DNA of 64,000 bases, from the NCBI GenBank assembly GCA_028290665.1, contig JAQGJK010000016.1, forward strand, positions 1 to 64,000. Direction: 5' to 3'. The notes below the pieces were generated by a model. That model was given only the letters and a program-made list of their open reading frames with translations, was not told the DNA's origin and searched no databases. The position numbers and the translations under genes are program-made. This DNA comes from Devosia sp. (GTDB taxonomy: Bacteria; Pseudomonadota; Alphaproteobacteria; Rhizobiales; Devosiaceae). The number at the start of each line of letters is the position of its first letter. Position 1 is the first letter of the stretch. Positions 8,702 through 16,990 of the stretch are shown one piece after another.

Positions 8702-9997
8702 TCAAACCCGCGCCTGCATCCGATCAAGCCGCAACTGGGCGGCGCGCCGATGCCCCTCCAGCCCTTCGCTCGCTGATTGCCGCGCTGCCGGGGGCGCTAC
8801 CGCAGCGACGCCGCGTTCGTCGAGCCACTGGTACGTGGCGATCTTGACATAGGCGCCGACCCACAGCCCGCCGGTATAGGCGCCAGCGCCCATTGTCGGC
8901 AGCGTATGGTTGGTGCCCGAGCATTTGTCGGAATAGACGACGCTCGCCAGTTCGCCGATGAACAGCGAGCCGTAATTGCGCAGCTTCAGCGCCATGCCCT
9001 TGGCGTCGGCGGTATGCACCTGCAGATGCTCGGCGGCGATCAGGTCGGAATAGGCGATCATTGCGGTTTCGTCGTCGCAGACCGTGATTTCGCCATAGTC
9101 GCGCCACGCCTGACCCGCGACATTGGCCGTCGACAGCGTCGCCAGTTGCTTTTCGATCTCAACCAGCGTCGCTTCCGCCAGCGCGCGGTCGGTGGTGATG
9201 AGGCCAACGCGGGTCCGGATATCGTGCTCGGCCTGCGCCAGCATGTCGGTGGCGATCATTTCGGCGTCGCCAGTCGAATCGGCAACGGTGAAGATCTCGG
9301 AAGGTCCGGCCAACTGGTCGATGCCAACCGGGCCGAACACTTGGCGCTTGGCTTCGTTGACGAAGGCATTGCCCGGCCCAACGATCTTGTTGACGGCCGG
9401 CACACTCTCGGTGCCGTAGGCCATGGCCGCGATCGCCTGGGCGCCGCCGATCTTGAAAATGCGGTCGGCGCCCGACAAATGGCAGCCGGCGATCATCGCT
9501 TTGTGGGCGTTCGGCGGCAGGCAGGCGATAACTTCGTCGACGCCCGCGACCTTGGCCGGTACGATGGTCATGATCGGTGCCGACAGCAGCGGATAGCGCC
9601 CGCCAGGCACATAGCAGCCGACGCGCTGGATCGGGATCACCCGATGGCCGAGGTGAACGCCCGGCAGGGTTTCAATTTCGAGCGGCAGGATGGTCGCCAG
9701 CTGCGCCTCGGCGAACTTGCGCACATTGGCGATGGCGAATTCCGTATCCTTGCGGGTCTGCGGATCGAGTTCGTCCAGCGCCGCCTGCCGTTCTTCGGCC
9801 GTCACTTCGAACACCGTGATGTCCGATTTGTCGAACTTTAGCGAATATTCGCGTACCGCCGCATCGCCATTCTTGCGCACATTGGCGATGATCTCGCTGA
9901 CCAGCGTTTCGACCGGGGCGTTGTCGCCGAGCGAGGAGCGCTCGGGCGCCTTGAGATAGTGAACGCCGGGCAGGGGCGAGGCGGCAGAGAGGTCCAT
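8702..9997 (-). CDS. HisD-like NAD-dependent dehydrogenase (paralogue 2)
   Basis: 431 residues, HisD family. Zinc-ligand motifs are present (QAEHD, VYSDKCSGTNH, EGHRRAA) together with the catalytic Glu-His of AEHLQV, and the NAD/substrate region [20 protein letters not shown]. It is clearly related to the enzyme at 3075 but diverged throughout, so this is an old duplication or separate acquisition, not a recent copy. It is transcribed divergently from the SnoaL-like gene, and a LacI-type operator lies 88 bp upstream of its start. A role in oxidising an alcohol of the same pathway is inferred. Whether either copy serves histidine synthesis cannot be excluded from this window. Confidence 0.88.
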   Translation of the reverse strand: MDLSAASPLPGVHYLKAPERSSLGDNAPVETLVSEIIANVRKNGDAAVREYSLKFDKSDITVFEVTAEERQAALDELDPQTRKDTEFAIANVRKFAEAQLATILPLEIETLPGVHLGHRVIPIQRVGCYVPGGRYPLLSAPIMTIVPAKVAGVDEVIACLPPNAHKAMIAGCHLSGADRIFKIGGAQAIAAMAYGTESVPAVNKIVGPGNAFVNEAKRQVFGPVGIDQLAGPSEIFTVADSTGDAEMIATDMLAQAEHDIRTRVGLITTDRALAEATLVEIEKQLATLSTANVAGQAWRDYGEITVCDDETAMIAYSDLIAAEHLQVHTADAKGMALKLRNYGSLFIGELASVVYSDKCSGTNHTLPTMGAGAYTGGLWVGAYVKIATYQWLDERGVAAVAPPAARQSASEGLEGHRRAAQLRLDRMQARV

Positions 9998-10084
9998 GAC
10001 GATGTCCTGTTGCAGTTCGGCGAGCGGCTAAACCTGCGGAAATCCGCCAGATTCTACCGCCGGGTGCGGGCGCGGGAAATTTCT

Positions 10085-10098
10085 TGCATACGTATTCA
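10085..10098. promoter_or_regulatory. Candidate LacI-type operator in divergent promoter region
   Basis: TGCATACGTATTCA (core ATACGTAT fully palindromic), followed by AAAA, lies between the HisD paralogue 2 gene and the SnoaL-like gene, which point away from each other. It matches the site at 6274 in 12 of 14 positions. The rest of this 232-bp spacer holds no gene. Confidence 0.6.
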
Positions 10099-10229
10099 AA
10101 ATTTGCCAGAGTTTTTTGAACGCGGCGACTGGCGTGAGTTTTAGGCATGTTTTCGCGCCACGCTGGCGTACCGAAGCTGTCGGTAGTCTAAGCTGCGCCA
10201 CCATCCGTCGCCCGAGGCAAGGAAGCATC

Positions 10230-11408
10230 ATGAGCGAGACCGAAGCGAGCGGCCGACCCGTCAAGGACAGTGGCCAGGTAACTAGCCCGGCCGGCAAAGG
10301 CCGCTCGGCGATGCCGACCGAGCAAGTGCTACAGGTCGAGCGTCGCGACTACACCGAGCTTGCCCCGACCGACCGGCCGCGCATGCAGTCGATGGACGGC
10401 TTCGACGACATCTACACCGACATCGTCGATTACATCGTCCGCTGCACCCACAAGATCTGGGACGAGCGCGACATCGGGCTGATCTACAGCCATTACACCC
10501 ACAACTGCGTGCTTTATGGCACCACCGGCACCATCTACAACCGCGAGGATGTCGTTCGCGACACCATCCAGCGGCTGGTCAGCTTCCCCGAGCGGCGCGG
10601 CATGGCCACGCAGGTGATCTGGAACGGCAATGATGTCGATGGGTTTTACACCTCCCATCTGGTCACCGGGTCGGGGCGCCATACGCAGAACGGCCATCTC
10701 GGGCCCGCCACCGGCCGGCCGTTCGTGTCGCGCACTATTGCCGACTGCATGATCGTCAAGAACAAGATCTATCGCGAATGGGTCGTCGCCGACACCATGG
10801 CGATCATCAAGCAGCTTGGGCTCGATCCCAATCTGTTCGCCATGCGCACGGCAAAAGCCAAGTTCGCGGCCGGCCTGACCTCACTCGACATCGGCGAAAA
10901 CCGTCGCTTTCTCGGCCAGACGCCCCCAACGGACAAACCCGATACATCGATCGCGCACAACGACATCGAGGTCTACACCCTCGAATGGCTGCACGAGGTG
11001 TTCACCAAGCGGATGTTCGGCAAGATCACCGAAGTTTATGCCCCGACGGTGCAGTACCACGGGCCGCTGATGAAGGAACTGTATGGCGTCGCCGCTGTCG
11101 TTCACCAGCACCTTGGCCTGATCGGCTCGCTGCCTGACGCGTCTTACGAGCCGCAATATATCAGCTCGGTGCCGAGCGAAGAGGGCGGGGTGAAGGTCGC
11201 GGTGCGCTGGGTGATGGAAGGTCATCACCTCGGCTATGGCATTCTCAACGAACTCGGCGACCCGACCGGCAAGCGCGTGCAGGTGATGGGCATGACCCAT
11301 TACCATTACAAGAACGGCAAGATCGTCGACGAGTGGAATGTTTATGACGAGTTGTCGCTGCTGACCCAGGTCAAGCTCGCGCAGCTTGCGGATGGCACCG
11401 CGGTCTAG
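10230..11408 (+). CDS. Double SnoaL/NTF2-like domain protein
   Basis: 392 residues made of two NTF2-fold (SnoaL-like, ester-cyclase-like) domains: one at about 55-200 (FDDIYTDIVDYIVRCTHKIWDERD ending in IADCMIVKNKIYREWVVADT is split here for clarity: first part FDDIYTDIVDYIV, last part REWVVADTMAIIKQLG) and one at about 240-385 (VYTLEWLHEVFTKRMFGKI, MTHYHYKNGKIVDEWNVYDE). Such proteins are aldolase-like cyclases, isomerases, dehydratases or non-enzymatic. The ATG at 10230 is preceded by AAGGAAG and is preferred to longer in-frame options. It is divergent from HisD paralogue 2 and shares an operator region with it. Substrate and reaction are unknown. Confidence 0.8.
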   Translation: MSETEASGRPVKDSGQVTSPAGKGRSAMPTEQVLQVERRDYTELAPTDRPRMQSMDGFDDIYTDIVDYIVRCTHKIWDERDIGLIYSHYTHNCVLYGTTGTIYNREDVVRDTIQRLVSFPERRGMATQVIWNGNDVDGFYTSHLVTGSGRHTQNGHLGPATGRPFVSRTIADCMIVKNKIYREWVVADTMAIIKQLGLDPNLFAMRTAKAKFAAGLTSLDIGENRRFLGQTPPTDKPDTSIAHNDIEVYTLEWLHEVFTKRMFGKITEVYAPTVQYHGPLMKELYGVAAVVHQHLGLIGSLPDASYEPQYISSVPSEEGGVKVAVRWVMEGHHLGYGILNELGDPTGKRVQVMGMTHYHYKNGKIVDEWNVYDELSLLTQVKLAQLADGTAV

Positions 11409-11417
11409 CTTCCACGC

Positions 11418-12062
11418 TCAGGTCGTCGGCAGGATGCCTGCCGACACCAGCTTGATCGAGCGTTTGCGGGTGTTGTTGTCGGAAGGCGACATCAGGATCG
11501 CCTGTGGGTAAAAGAGCTCGACATCGAAGCGGCCGTCAGCGGCGGCAATCAAGGCTGGCGGCAAATCCACCGTGAATTTCTCGACCCTGCCGGTCGGCAC
11601 GGTCACTGTTTCGATCGATTCGCCATTGATGACGATTTCGACACGCTGGCCAGACGCGCCAGCGCGGTCGACAGCCACCATTTCGGCGACGAACCGCAGC
11701 GGCTGAACCGGTGCATCGAAAGTGAAGCGCAGCCTTGAGCTTTCGCCAACTGCATGCGTGCCGTCGCCGGCCGGGCCTTCCCAACCACAGACCCGTAACG
11801 GCATCGCGGCTTCCCGCCCGGGCGAGGTGAAGTCGATCAGCGCGCCTAACTGGTAGCTGCCGCTCACCGCCTGGTTAAGGCAGGTGATAGTGTGGTCGAT
11901 GTAGTAGGCCCGGTAGTCTGCCGAGACGTTCGGATGCAATGCACCCCACAGCGCCCACATCTCGAACGCCGCGGCCAGAGCCGCAAGCGCATAGAGCGGG
12001 ATCGCTGCGAATGGCGGCCACGCCGGAGGTTTGACGAAGCCGGAATTGACGGAGTTAGACAA
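11418..12062 (-). CDS. Membrane-anchored protein of unknown function
   Basis: 214 residues, family not recognised. One hydrophobic segment near the N-terminus (about residues 18-42, FAAIPLYALAALAAAFEMWALW) should anchor the protein, leaving about 170 residues outside. The outer part looks beta-rich (LRFTFDAPVQPLRFVAEMVAV, RVEIVINGESIETVTVPTGR), like a carbohydrate-binding or jelly-roll module, which is inference. Its start overlaps the end of the PIG-V-like glycosyltransferase by 8 bases, so the two are co-translated and probably act together. The gene converges with the SnoaL-like gene, 9 bp apart. Confidence 0.7.
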   Translation of the reverse strand: MSNSVNSGFVKPPAWPPFAAIPLYALAALAAAFEMWALWGALHPNVSADYRAYYIDHTITCLNQAVSGSYQLGALIDFTSPGREAAMPLRVCGWEGPAGDGTHAVGESSRLRFTFDAPVQPLRFVAEMVAVDRAGASGQRVEIVINGESIETVTVPTGRVEKFTVDLPPALIAAADGRFDVELFYPQAILMSPSDNNTRKRSIKLVSAGILPTT

Positions 12063-13215
12063 GAGCCAGCGCCTCCGTCAGCCAACCGATGGTGCAGAAG
12101 TACCCCCCAACGACAAATACCAACAGCGCCAGCACAAAACTCCATCGGGAACGGGCGAGGAGCGTCACCAGCGTGATTGGAACTGGCGCTAGGCCGGTCA
12201 CAAAACGCAGCATCGAGGCCATGCCAGCGAACAGCGGTACGACCAACGCGATGGCGCTGAATACAGCCATGGCGAACTGCCGGCGCACCACCATCACCCC
12301 GATCAGCGCGAAGCCGACTAGTGTCGCCACACCCAGTTGCTGGGAGGCGCTAGGTACCCATGTGCCGGCCTCGCCGGTATTGAGTGCCTGCCAGACGAAC
12401 ATCAGCGGGTTGCCGGATGGGCGGGCCCAGGCGCGTTGGACATGGCTGAATGCCAGCCCGTCGCCGATGTGGAATTGCAGGTACGCCATGTAGCAGAACA
12501 ACCCCAGTGGGGCGATGAACACCGCCAGCACGAGGTCGGGGCGACGCAGCGCCGCCGGGACAAAGTCGACCAGTCGGCCGCCACGTTCTCGATGCTCTAG
12601 CCACGCTTCGATGACGATGGCAAAGACGATGAATACCCCGACGATGCGTGTCGCCGAGACCAGCGCGGCGAAGACGCCCGCCAGTAGATAGTTCCGGCGC
12701 TTTACCGCAACGAAGGTGCAGACAGTCAACAATAGAAACAGCACCTCGGTGTAGAACGTGGTGAAATAGATGGAAAATGGGCCGCACAGCAGGAATGCCG
12801 AGAATAGGATGTAGGCCCGCTGGCTCCCCCCGAGCAGCGGCCGTGCGGCCATGGCGGCAACGCCACTGAGCAGGATCGAGACAATTGTCGCGATGACGAT
12901 TGTCGTCTGACCGGTCAGCAGGCGCAGGCCGCCGATCAGCATCGGGTATAGTGGGAAAAACGCCCAGTTCCCGGAGTTGATCATCGACGGCACGGGGAAC
13001 GGATCGTAGCCACCTTCGGCGAGCCGGACATACCAGTCGCAATCCCATTTGCAGAGCCCATTGGCGAACGTTGCGAACGATGCGTCGGGTACGACACTGG
13101 CAAAGGCCAAGTACCGGACGATCAGTCCAACGATGGCGCAGACGATCGGTACGAGCAGCACCGACAGCTCGAAACGTCGGGCACGGGGCAGGGAACTGGC
13201 AGTCAGCTCAGCCAT
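12055..13215 (-). CDS. PIG-V-like multi-spanning glycosyltransferase (GT-C type)
   Basis: 386 residues with about nine or more hydrophobic segments. The motif CKWDCDWYVRLAEGGYD and NWAFFPLYPMLIGGLRLL match the first loop of the PIG-V/mannosyltransferase family, in which acidic residues bind the lipid-linked sugar donor. These enzymes use polyprenyl-phosphate sugars and act on the outer face of the inner membrane. It is divergent from opgG, with a 201-bp spacer. A possible donor maker, a polyprenyl-phosphate glycosyltransferase, lies in the opposite operon at 16991. Acceptor unknown; decoration of periplasmic glucans is a hypothesis. Confidence 0.82.
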   Translation of the reverse strand: MAELTASSLPRARRFELSVLLVPIVCAIVGLIVRYLAFASVVPDASFATFANGLCKWDCDWYVRLAEGGYDPFPVPSMINSGNWAFFPLYPMLIGGLRLLTGQTTIVIATIVSILLSGVAAMAARPLLGGSQRAYILFSAFLLCGPFSIYFTTFYTEVLFLLLTVCTFVAVKRRNYLLAGVFAALVSATRIVGVFIVFAIVIEAWLEHRERGGRLVDFVPAALRRPDLVLAVFIAPLGLFCYMAYLQFHIGDGLAFSHVQRAWARPSGNPLMFVWQALNTGEAGTWVPSASQQLGVATLVGFALIGVMVVRRQFAMAVFSAIALVVPLFAGMASMLRFVTGLAPVPITLVTLLARSRWSFVLALLVFVVGGYFCTIGWLTEALALV

Positions 13216-13289
13216 TGAAATACCTGCAAGATGCGTCCCTTCCGGGCTCGACCCGAGTTTACAACCTGACGGGACGACTCGCTAGCAAT

Positions 13290-13311
13290 TCTCCAGAGAC
13301 ACATCTGGAGA
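13290..13311. promoter_or_regulatory. Perfect inverted repeat between divergent operons
   Basis: TCTCCAGA-GACACA-TCTGGAGA is an 8-bp perfect inverted repeat with a 6-bp centre in the 201-bp spacer between the PIG-V-like gene and opgG. The rest of the spacer holds no gene. It could be an operator shared by the two divergent units or a leader hairpin of opgG; nothing in the sequence decides between these. Confidence 0.4.
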
Positions 13312-13416
13312 CATTCTAACTCCGCATGGGACCTATGCGACAACTTTCTCGCGATTGATAGGTTAGAAAGCCTCGTAAGGTCGGTCACGGACTGGTCGGG
13401 TTCATTTGCAGGCGTC

Positions 13417-14997
13417 ATGTCTTTTGCAGCAGCATATTCATATCAGCGTCGCAGTGTTCTCAAACTCCTCGCCGCTGGTGCATTGCTGGGCACCACCCAC
13501 ACTAAACTCGCATTTGCTGAAGGCGCTCCAGCCATCCCTTTCGATTTCGACATGCTGACGGAACGGGTGCGTACCGCGGCGCAGCGGTCCTTTGTTCCGT
13601 CGGCCGCCAAGCTTCCCGCCGGCATCGCCAATCTCGACTATGATGCCTACCGCAAGATCCAGTTTGTCCCCGAGCATGCGATGTGGGCCGAAAGCGACGC
13701 GGGCTATCAGGTGCATGCTTATCACCTCGGCTGGCTCTATCTCGAACCCGTGCAACTGTTTGAAGTCGCCGATGGCGGCGCGGTGCCGATGAGCTTTACT
13801 GCCGGTGATTTCGATTATCATGATGCCGCAGTCGGTGCGGCTGCGGCATCCGACTTTCCCGGTGTGGCCGGATTTCGGGTCAATTATCCGATCAATCATG
13901 CCGCCGGGTTTGATGAACTCGTCTCGTTCCTCGGGGCCAGCTATTTCCGCAGCCTCGGGCGCGGCAATATCTACGGCGCCAGTGCGCGTGGCCTTGTCCT
14001 CAACTCCTGGCGCGACGGCAACGAGGAATTCCCGCGGTTTTCCGAGTTTTACCTCGAGCGCCCGACTGCCGGCGCGCCGCTTGCCATTAACGCCGTCCTC
14101 GATAGCCCAAGCGTTGCCGGGGCCTATCGCTTTGAAATCACCCCTGCCGGCGACGCCGCGCAGGAAACCACCATCGACGTTACCGCGCGACTGTTTTTCC
14201 GGTCCGATGTGACCGAGATCGGCGTTGCTCCGCTGACTTCGATGTACCTGTTCTCCGAGGCCAATCGCGCTGACTTCGATGATTACCGACCCCAGGTGCA
14301 TGACAGCAATGGCCTGCTGATCGAGCGTCCGACCGGCGAAGTCATGTGGCGTGCCCTCAACAACTCGGTGGGCATGGGAAATTCCTACCTGTGGGAGGAT
14401 AGTCCGACTGCGTTCGGTCTCTATCAGCGGGGTCGTGATTTCAGCTCCTATGAAGACGCCGGTGCCCAGTATGAACGCCGCCCGTCGATCCGCATCGAAC
14501 CCGTCGGCGCGTGGGGCACCGGGACTGTCCGTCTCATCGAAATTCCGAGCCGACTCGAAGTCGAGGATAATGTCGTTGCCTTCTGGGTGCCGTCAGCGCC
14601 GGTGAAGGCTGGCGAGGCGCGCGAATTCCGCTACCGCATGGTGTGGGGCGATCTTGATCCTGACAATAAGCTTGCCTATGTCGCCGAGACCCGCATAGGG
14701 CAGGGCGGCATTTCGGGCGTCGCCAGTGCCACGAATTTGCGAAAATTCGTGATCGATTTCAAGGGTGGGGAACTCGACGCCATGCCGGCCGATACGCAAC
14801 TCGACGTGTTGGCCACCGTGTCGGCTGGAACTGTTGTTTCCACGACGCTTTTCAAGGTGGTGACCGCCGGTGTCTGGCGTCTGGTCCTTGATGTCGATAC
14901 CAAGGGCGCCGATCCGCTCGAGCTTAAAGCTTACCTCATTGGCCTCGGCCGCAAACTGACCGAAACCTGGCTCTATCAGTGGAGGGCGACAGCATGA
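13417..14997 (+). CDS. opgG: Periplasmic glucan biosynthesis protein OpgG/OpgD
   Basis: 526 residues, normal size for OpgG/OpgD (MdoG/MdoD), periplasmic proteins needed to make branched osmoregulated periplasmic glucans. The N-terminus has a Tat-type signal (YQRRSVLKLLAAGALLGTT...AFA), as in OpgD; the family motifs AYHLGWLYLEPVQLFEVADG and FYLERPTAGA are present. Its stop overlaps the start of a 45-codon ORF and is followed by opgH, giving the classic G-H pair. OpgG versus OpgD cannot be settled without alignment; only one such gene is visible here. Confidence 0.93.
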   Translation: MSFAAAYSYQRRSVLKLLAAGALLGTTHTKLAFAEGAPAIPFDFDMLTERVRTAAQRSFVPSAAKLPAGIANLDYDAYRKIQFVPEHAMWAESDAGYQVHAYHLGWLYLEPVQLFEVADGGAVPMSFTAGDFDYHDAAVGAAAASDFPGVAGFRVNYPINHAAGFDELVSFLGASYFRSLGRGNIYGASARGLVLNSWRDGNEEFPRFSEFYLERPTAGAPLAINAVLDSPSVAGAYRFEITPAGDAAQETTIDVTARLFFRSDVTEIGVAPLTSMYLFSEANRADFDDYRPQVHDSNGLLIERPTGEVMWRALNNSVGMGNSYLWEDSPTAFGLYQRGRDFSSYEDAGAQYERRPSIRIEPVGAWGTGTVRLIEIPSRLEVEDNVVAFWVPSAPVKAGEAREFRYRMVWGDLDPDNKLAYVAETRIGQGGISGVASATNLRKFVIDFKGGELDAMPADTQLDVLATVSAGTVVSTTLFKVVTAGVWRLVLDVDTKGADPLELKAYLIGLGRKLTETWLYQWRATA

Positions 14998-15131
14998 AAC
15001 ACGAAGGATACTCCGCGTTCGTGGCGGCGTTGCCCGACGCGCCAATGGCCATGCCCAAACAAGTGCTCGAGCCGCCCAAGCGATTTGCCTGGATGTTCCG
15101 TTTCGTCTTCGCTCGCCTTTCTCGCGCCTGA
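14994..15131 (+). CDS. Small ORF between opgG and opgH (45 residues)
   Basis: A 45-residue reading frame starts at an ATGA overlap with the opgG stop and ends 29 bp before opgH. The product is basic at its C-terminal half and begins MKHEGYSAFVAALPDAPMAM, ending in PKRFAWMFRFVFARLSRA, an amphipathic or membrane-proximal helix. The translational coupling and conserved-looking position argue that it is translated. The LPDAPMAMP segment recalls the N-terminal cytoplasmic part of some OpgH proteins, so it might be a detached OpgH N-terminus; it is in a different frame from opgH. Function unproven. Confidence 0.5.
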   Translation: MKHEGYSAFVAALPDAPMAMPKQVLEPPKRFAWMFRFVFARLSRA

Positions 15132-15160
15132 ACCTTCTTGCCTCCCGGCGACCGCCCCTG

Positions 15161-16903
15161 ATGTATTTAGCTAATCTTTTGCGTTTTATGTCGATCGCCG
15201 GCGCCCTCCTTCTCAGTTTCTGGGGCGGCTGGTTGCATCTGCGCTATGTCGGCGGAGCCAGCCCGGATCCCTTCGATGTCTTCCGCACGGTTTTGTTCGC
15301 CGTGGCGGTATTCTGGCTCGCCTGGGGAGCCTCGATCGGGTTTATCGGGTTACTTGGCAGGCCAATGAAGGCCCGTTCAGCCAGTCGAGGAATTCCCACC
15401 GGCCGAACGGCGATCCTGATGCCGGTCTACAACGAGGACACCGTCGCGACGCTGGCCCGCATTGCGGTGATGAACCGCGGGCTCGTGGCGCTTGGCGCCG
15501 CAGATCGGTTTCATTTCGTGGTGCTGTCCGACTCGACCGCTGCCGATATCGCGGCGCGGGAAATCGTCATGTTCGAGCGGCTGTTGCGTGAACCGCTGGC
15601 AATGGGCCGAATGTTCTACCGCCGCCGCGACAAGAACCTTGGGCGGAAGGCCGGCAATATCGAGGATTTCGTCACCCGCGCCGGTGGTGCCTATGACTAC
15701 GCGCTGGTGCTCGATGCCGACAGCCTGATGGAGCCGGCAACGATCATCGAAATGGCCTGCCGCATGGACGATGATGCCACGCTCGGCCTGCTGCAATCGG
15801 TGCCGAGCATCGTTGGGGCGCAAAGCCTGTTCGGGCGCTGCCTGCAGTTCGGCGTCGCCTATCTGTCGCCGACGTTTTCGCGCGGCGTCGCGGCCATGCA
15901 GGGGCGGGAGGGCCCGTATTGGGGACACAATGCGATCATCCGGATCACCGCCTTTGCCGGCAGTTGCGGCCTGCCGGTGTTGTCGGGGCGGGCACCCTCG
16001 GGCGGCCATATCCTCAGCCATGATTTCGTCGAGGGCGCGTTGCTGGCGCGTGACGGCTGGACTGTCGTCCTCGATCCGACACTCACCGGTTCCTATGAGG
16101 AAGGTCCCGACAATCTCATTGAGTTCGCCAAGCGTGACCGTCGCTGGTGCCAGGGTAACCTGCAGCATCGCCGGTTATTGCGTGCACCCGGCCTGCGTTT
16201 CTGGAGCCGCTTCAATCTGCTGCACGGCCTGATGTCTTATCTGACATCTCCGCTGTGGCTGCTGCTGTTGAGTGCCAATGTCACGGCGGCCATCTACGAT
16301 GCGCCCCCGGTCGACTCGGCAATCGAGCCGGACTCGGTGTGGCTGCTGATCTCCGCCGTCGCCGCGATCCTGCTGCTCCCCAAGCTGCTGGTTTTTCTGG
16401 TCGGCGTGTTCGATGGGACCAATCGGCAATTTGGCGGGAATTTTGCTACGTTGCGCTCGCTGCTTGCCGAGATCGTCCTATCAACGCTGCTCGCACCGAT
16501 CATGCTGTTGTTCCAGAGCCGAGCCGTGATTCAGACCGTGCTTGGCATCGATGGTGGCTGGCCGGCGGCGCAGCGCTCCGGCGAGGTGGTTTCTGTACAG
16601 GAGGCGGTGACCGCGACCTGGTGGATGTCGCTGTGCGGCGGCGCAGCGATCGTCATCATGCTGGCGCTGACGCCCGACCTGTTCATCTGGCTTGCTCCCG
16701 TAACCGTTCCCTCGAGCCTTGCACCACTGCTTATCGCACTGAGTTCACGCGCCTTTGCCTCGCGCTGGTGGTTTGAGAGCCCCAACGAAGCTCCGGCCGG
16801 CATTGTGGAGCAGTACCGGGCGTTCAAAGCCGATTTGTCGGAAAAGCGCCCGGCATTTGTCGAACCCACGCAACCTCAAATCGCAACGCAGGTTGCGGCT
16901 TGA
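15161..16903 (+). CDS. opgH: Glucans biosynthesis glucosyltransferase OpgH
   Basis: 580-residue inner-membrane GT2 enzyme, shorter than the enterobacterial form but usual for rhizobial OpgH. Two N-terminal hydrophobic segments (about 10-30 and 43-65) precede the glycosyltransferase domain: LMPVYNED (87-93), the DxD motif LDADSL (184-189), the base SHDFVEGALL (D288) and RRWCQGN (327-333). Several C-terminal membrane segments follow. It polymerises glucose from UDP-glucose and exports the chain to the periplasm, where OpgG acts. It is followed by a polyprenyl-phosphate glycosyltransferase gene 87 bp later. Confidence 0.95.
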   Translation: MYLANLLRFMSIAGALLLSFWGGWLHLRYVGGASPDPFDVFRTVLFAVAVFWLAWGASIGFIGLLGRPMKARSASRGIPTGRTAILMPVYNEDTVATLARIAVMNRGLVALGAADRFHFVVLSDSTAADIAAREIVMFERLLREPLAMGRMFYRRRDKNLGRKAGNIEDFVTRAGGAYDYALVLDADSLMEPATIIEMACRMDDDATLGLLQSVPSIVGAQSLFGRCLQFGVAYLSPTFSRGVAAMQGREGPYWGHNAIIRITAFAGSCGLPVLSGRAPSGGHILSHDFVEGALLARDGWTVVLDPTLTGSYEEGPDNLIEFAKRDRRWCQGNLQHRRLLRAPGLRFWSRFNLLHGLMSYLTSPLWLLLLSANVTAAIYDAPPVDSAIEPDSVWLLISAVAAILLLPKLLVFLVGVFDGTNRQFGGNFATLRSLLAEIVLSTLLAPIMLLFQSRAVIQTVLGIDGGWPAAQRSGEVVSVQEAVTATWWMSLCGGAAIVIMLALTPDLFIWLAPVTVPSSLAPLLIALSSRAFASRWWFESPNEAPAGIVEQYRAFKADLSEKRPAFVEPTQPQIATQVAA

Positions 16904-16990
16904 CGGCATTGTTGCCGGCCGATCTGCCGCCCCGGCCGAGAGCTTGTCCTCGGATTTCTGCACTAGCCCGCATTGCACTCTGCTATCTGG

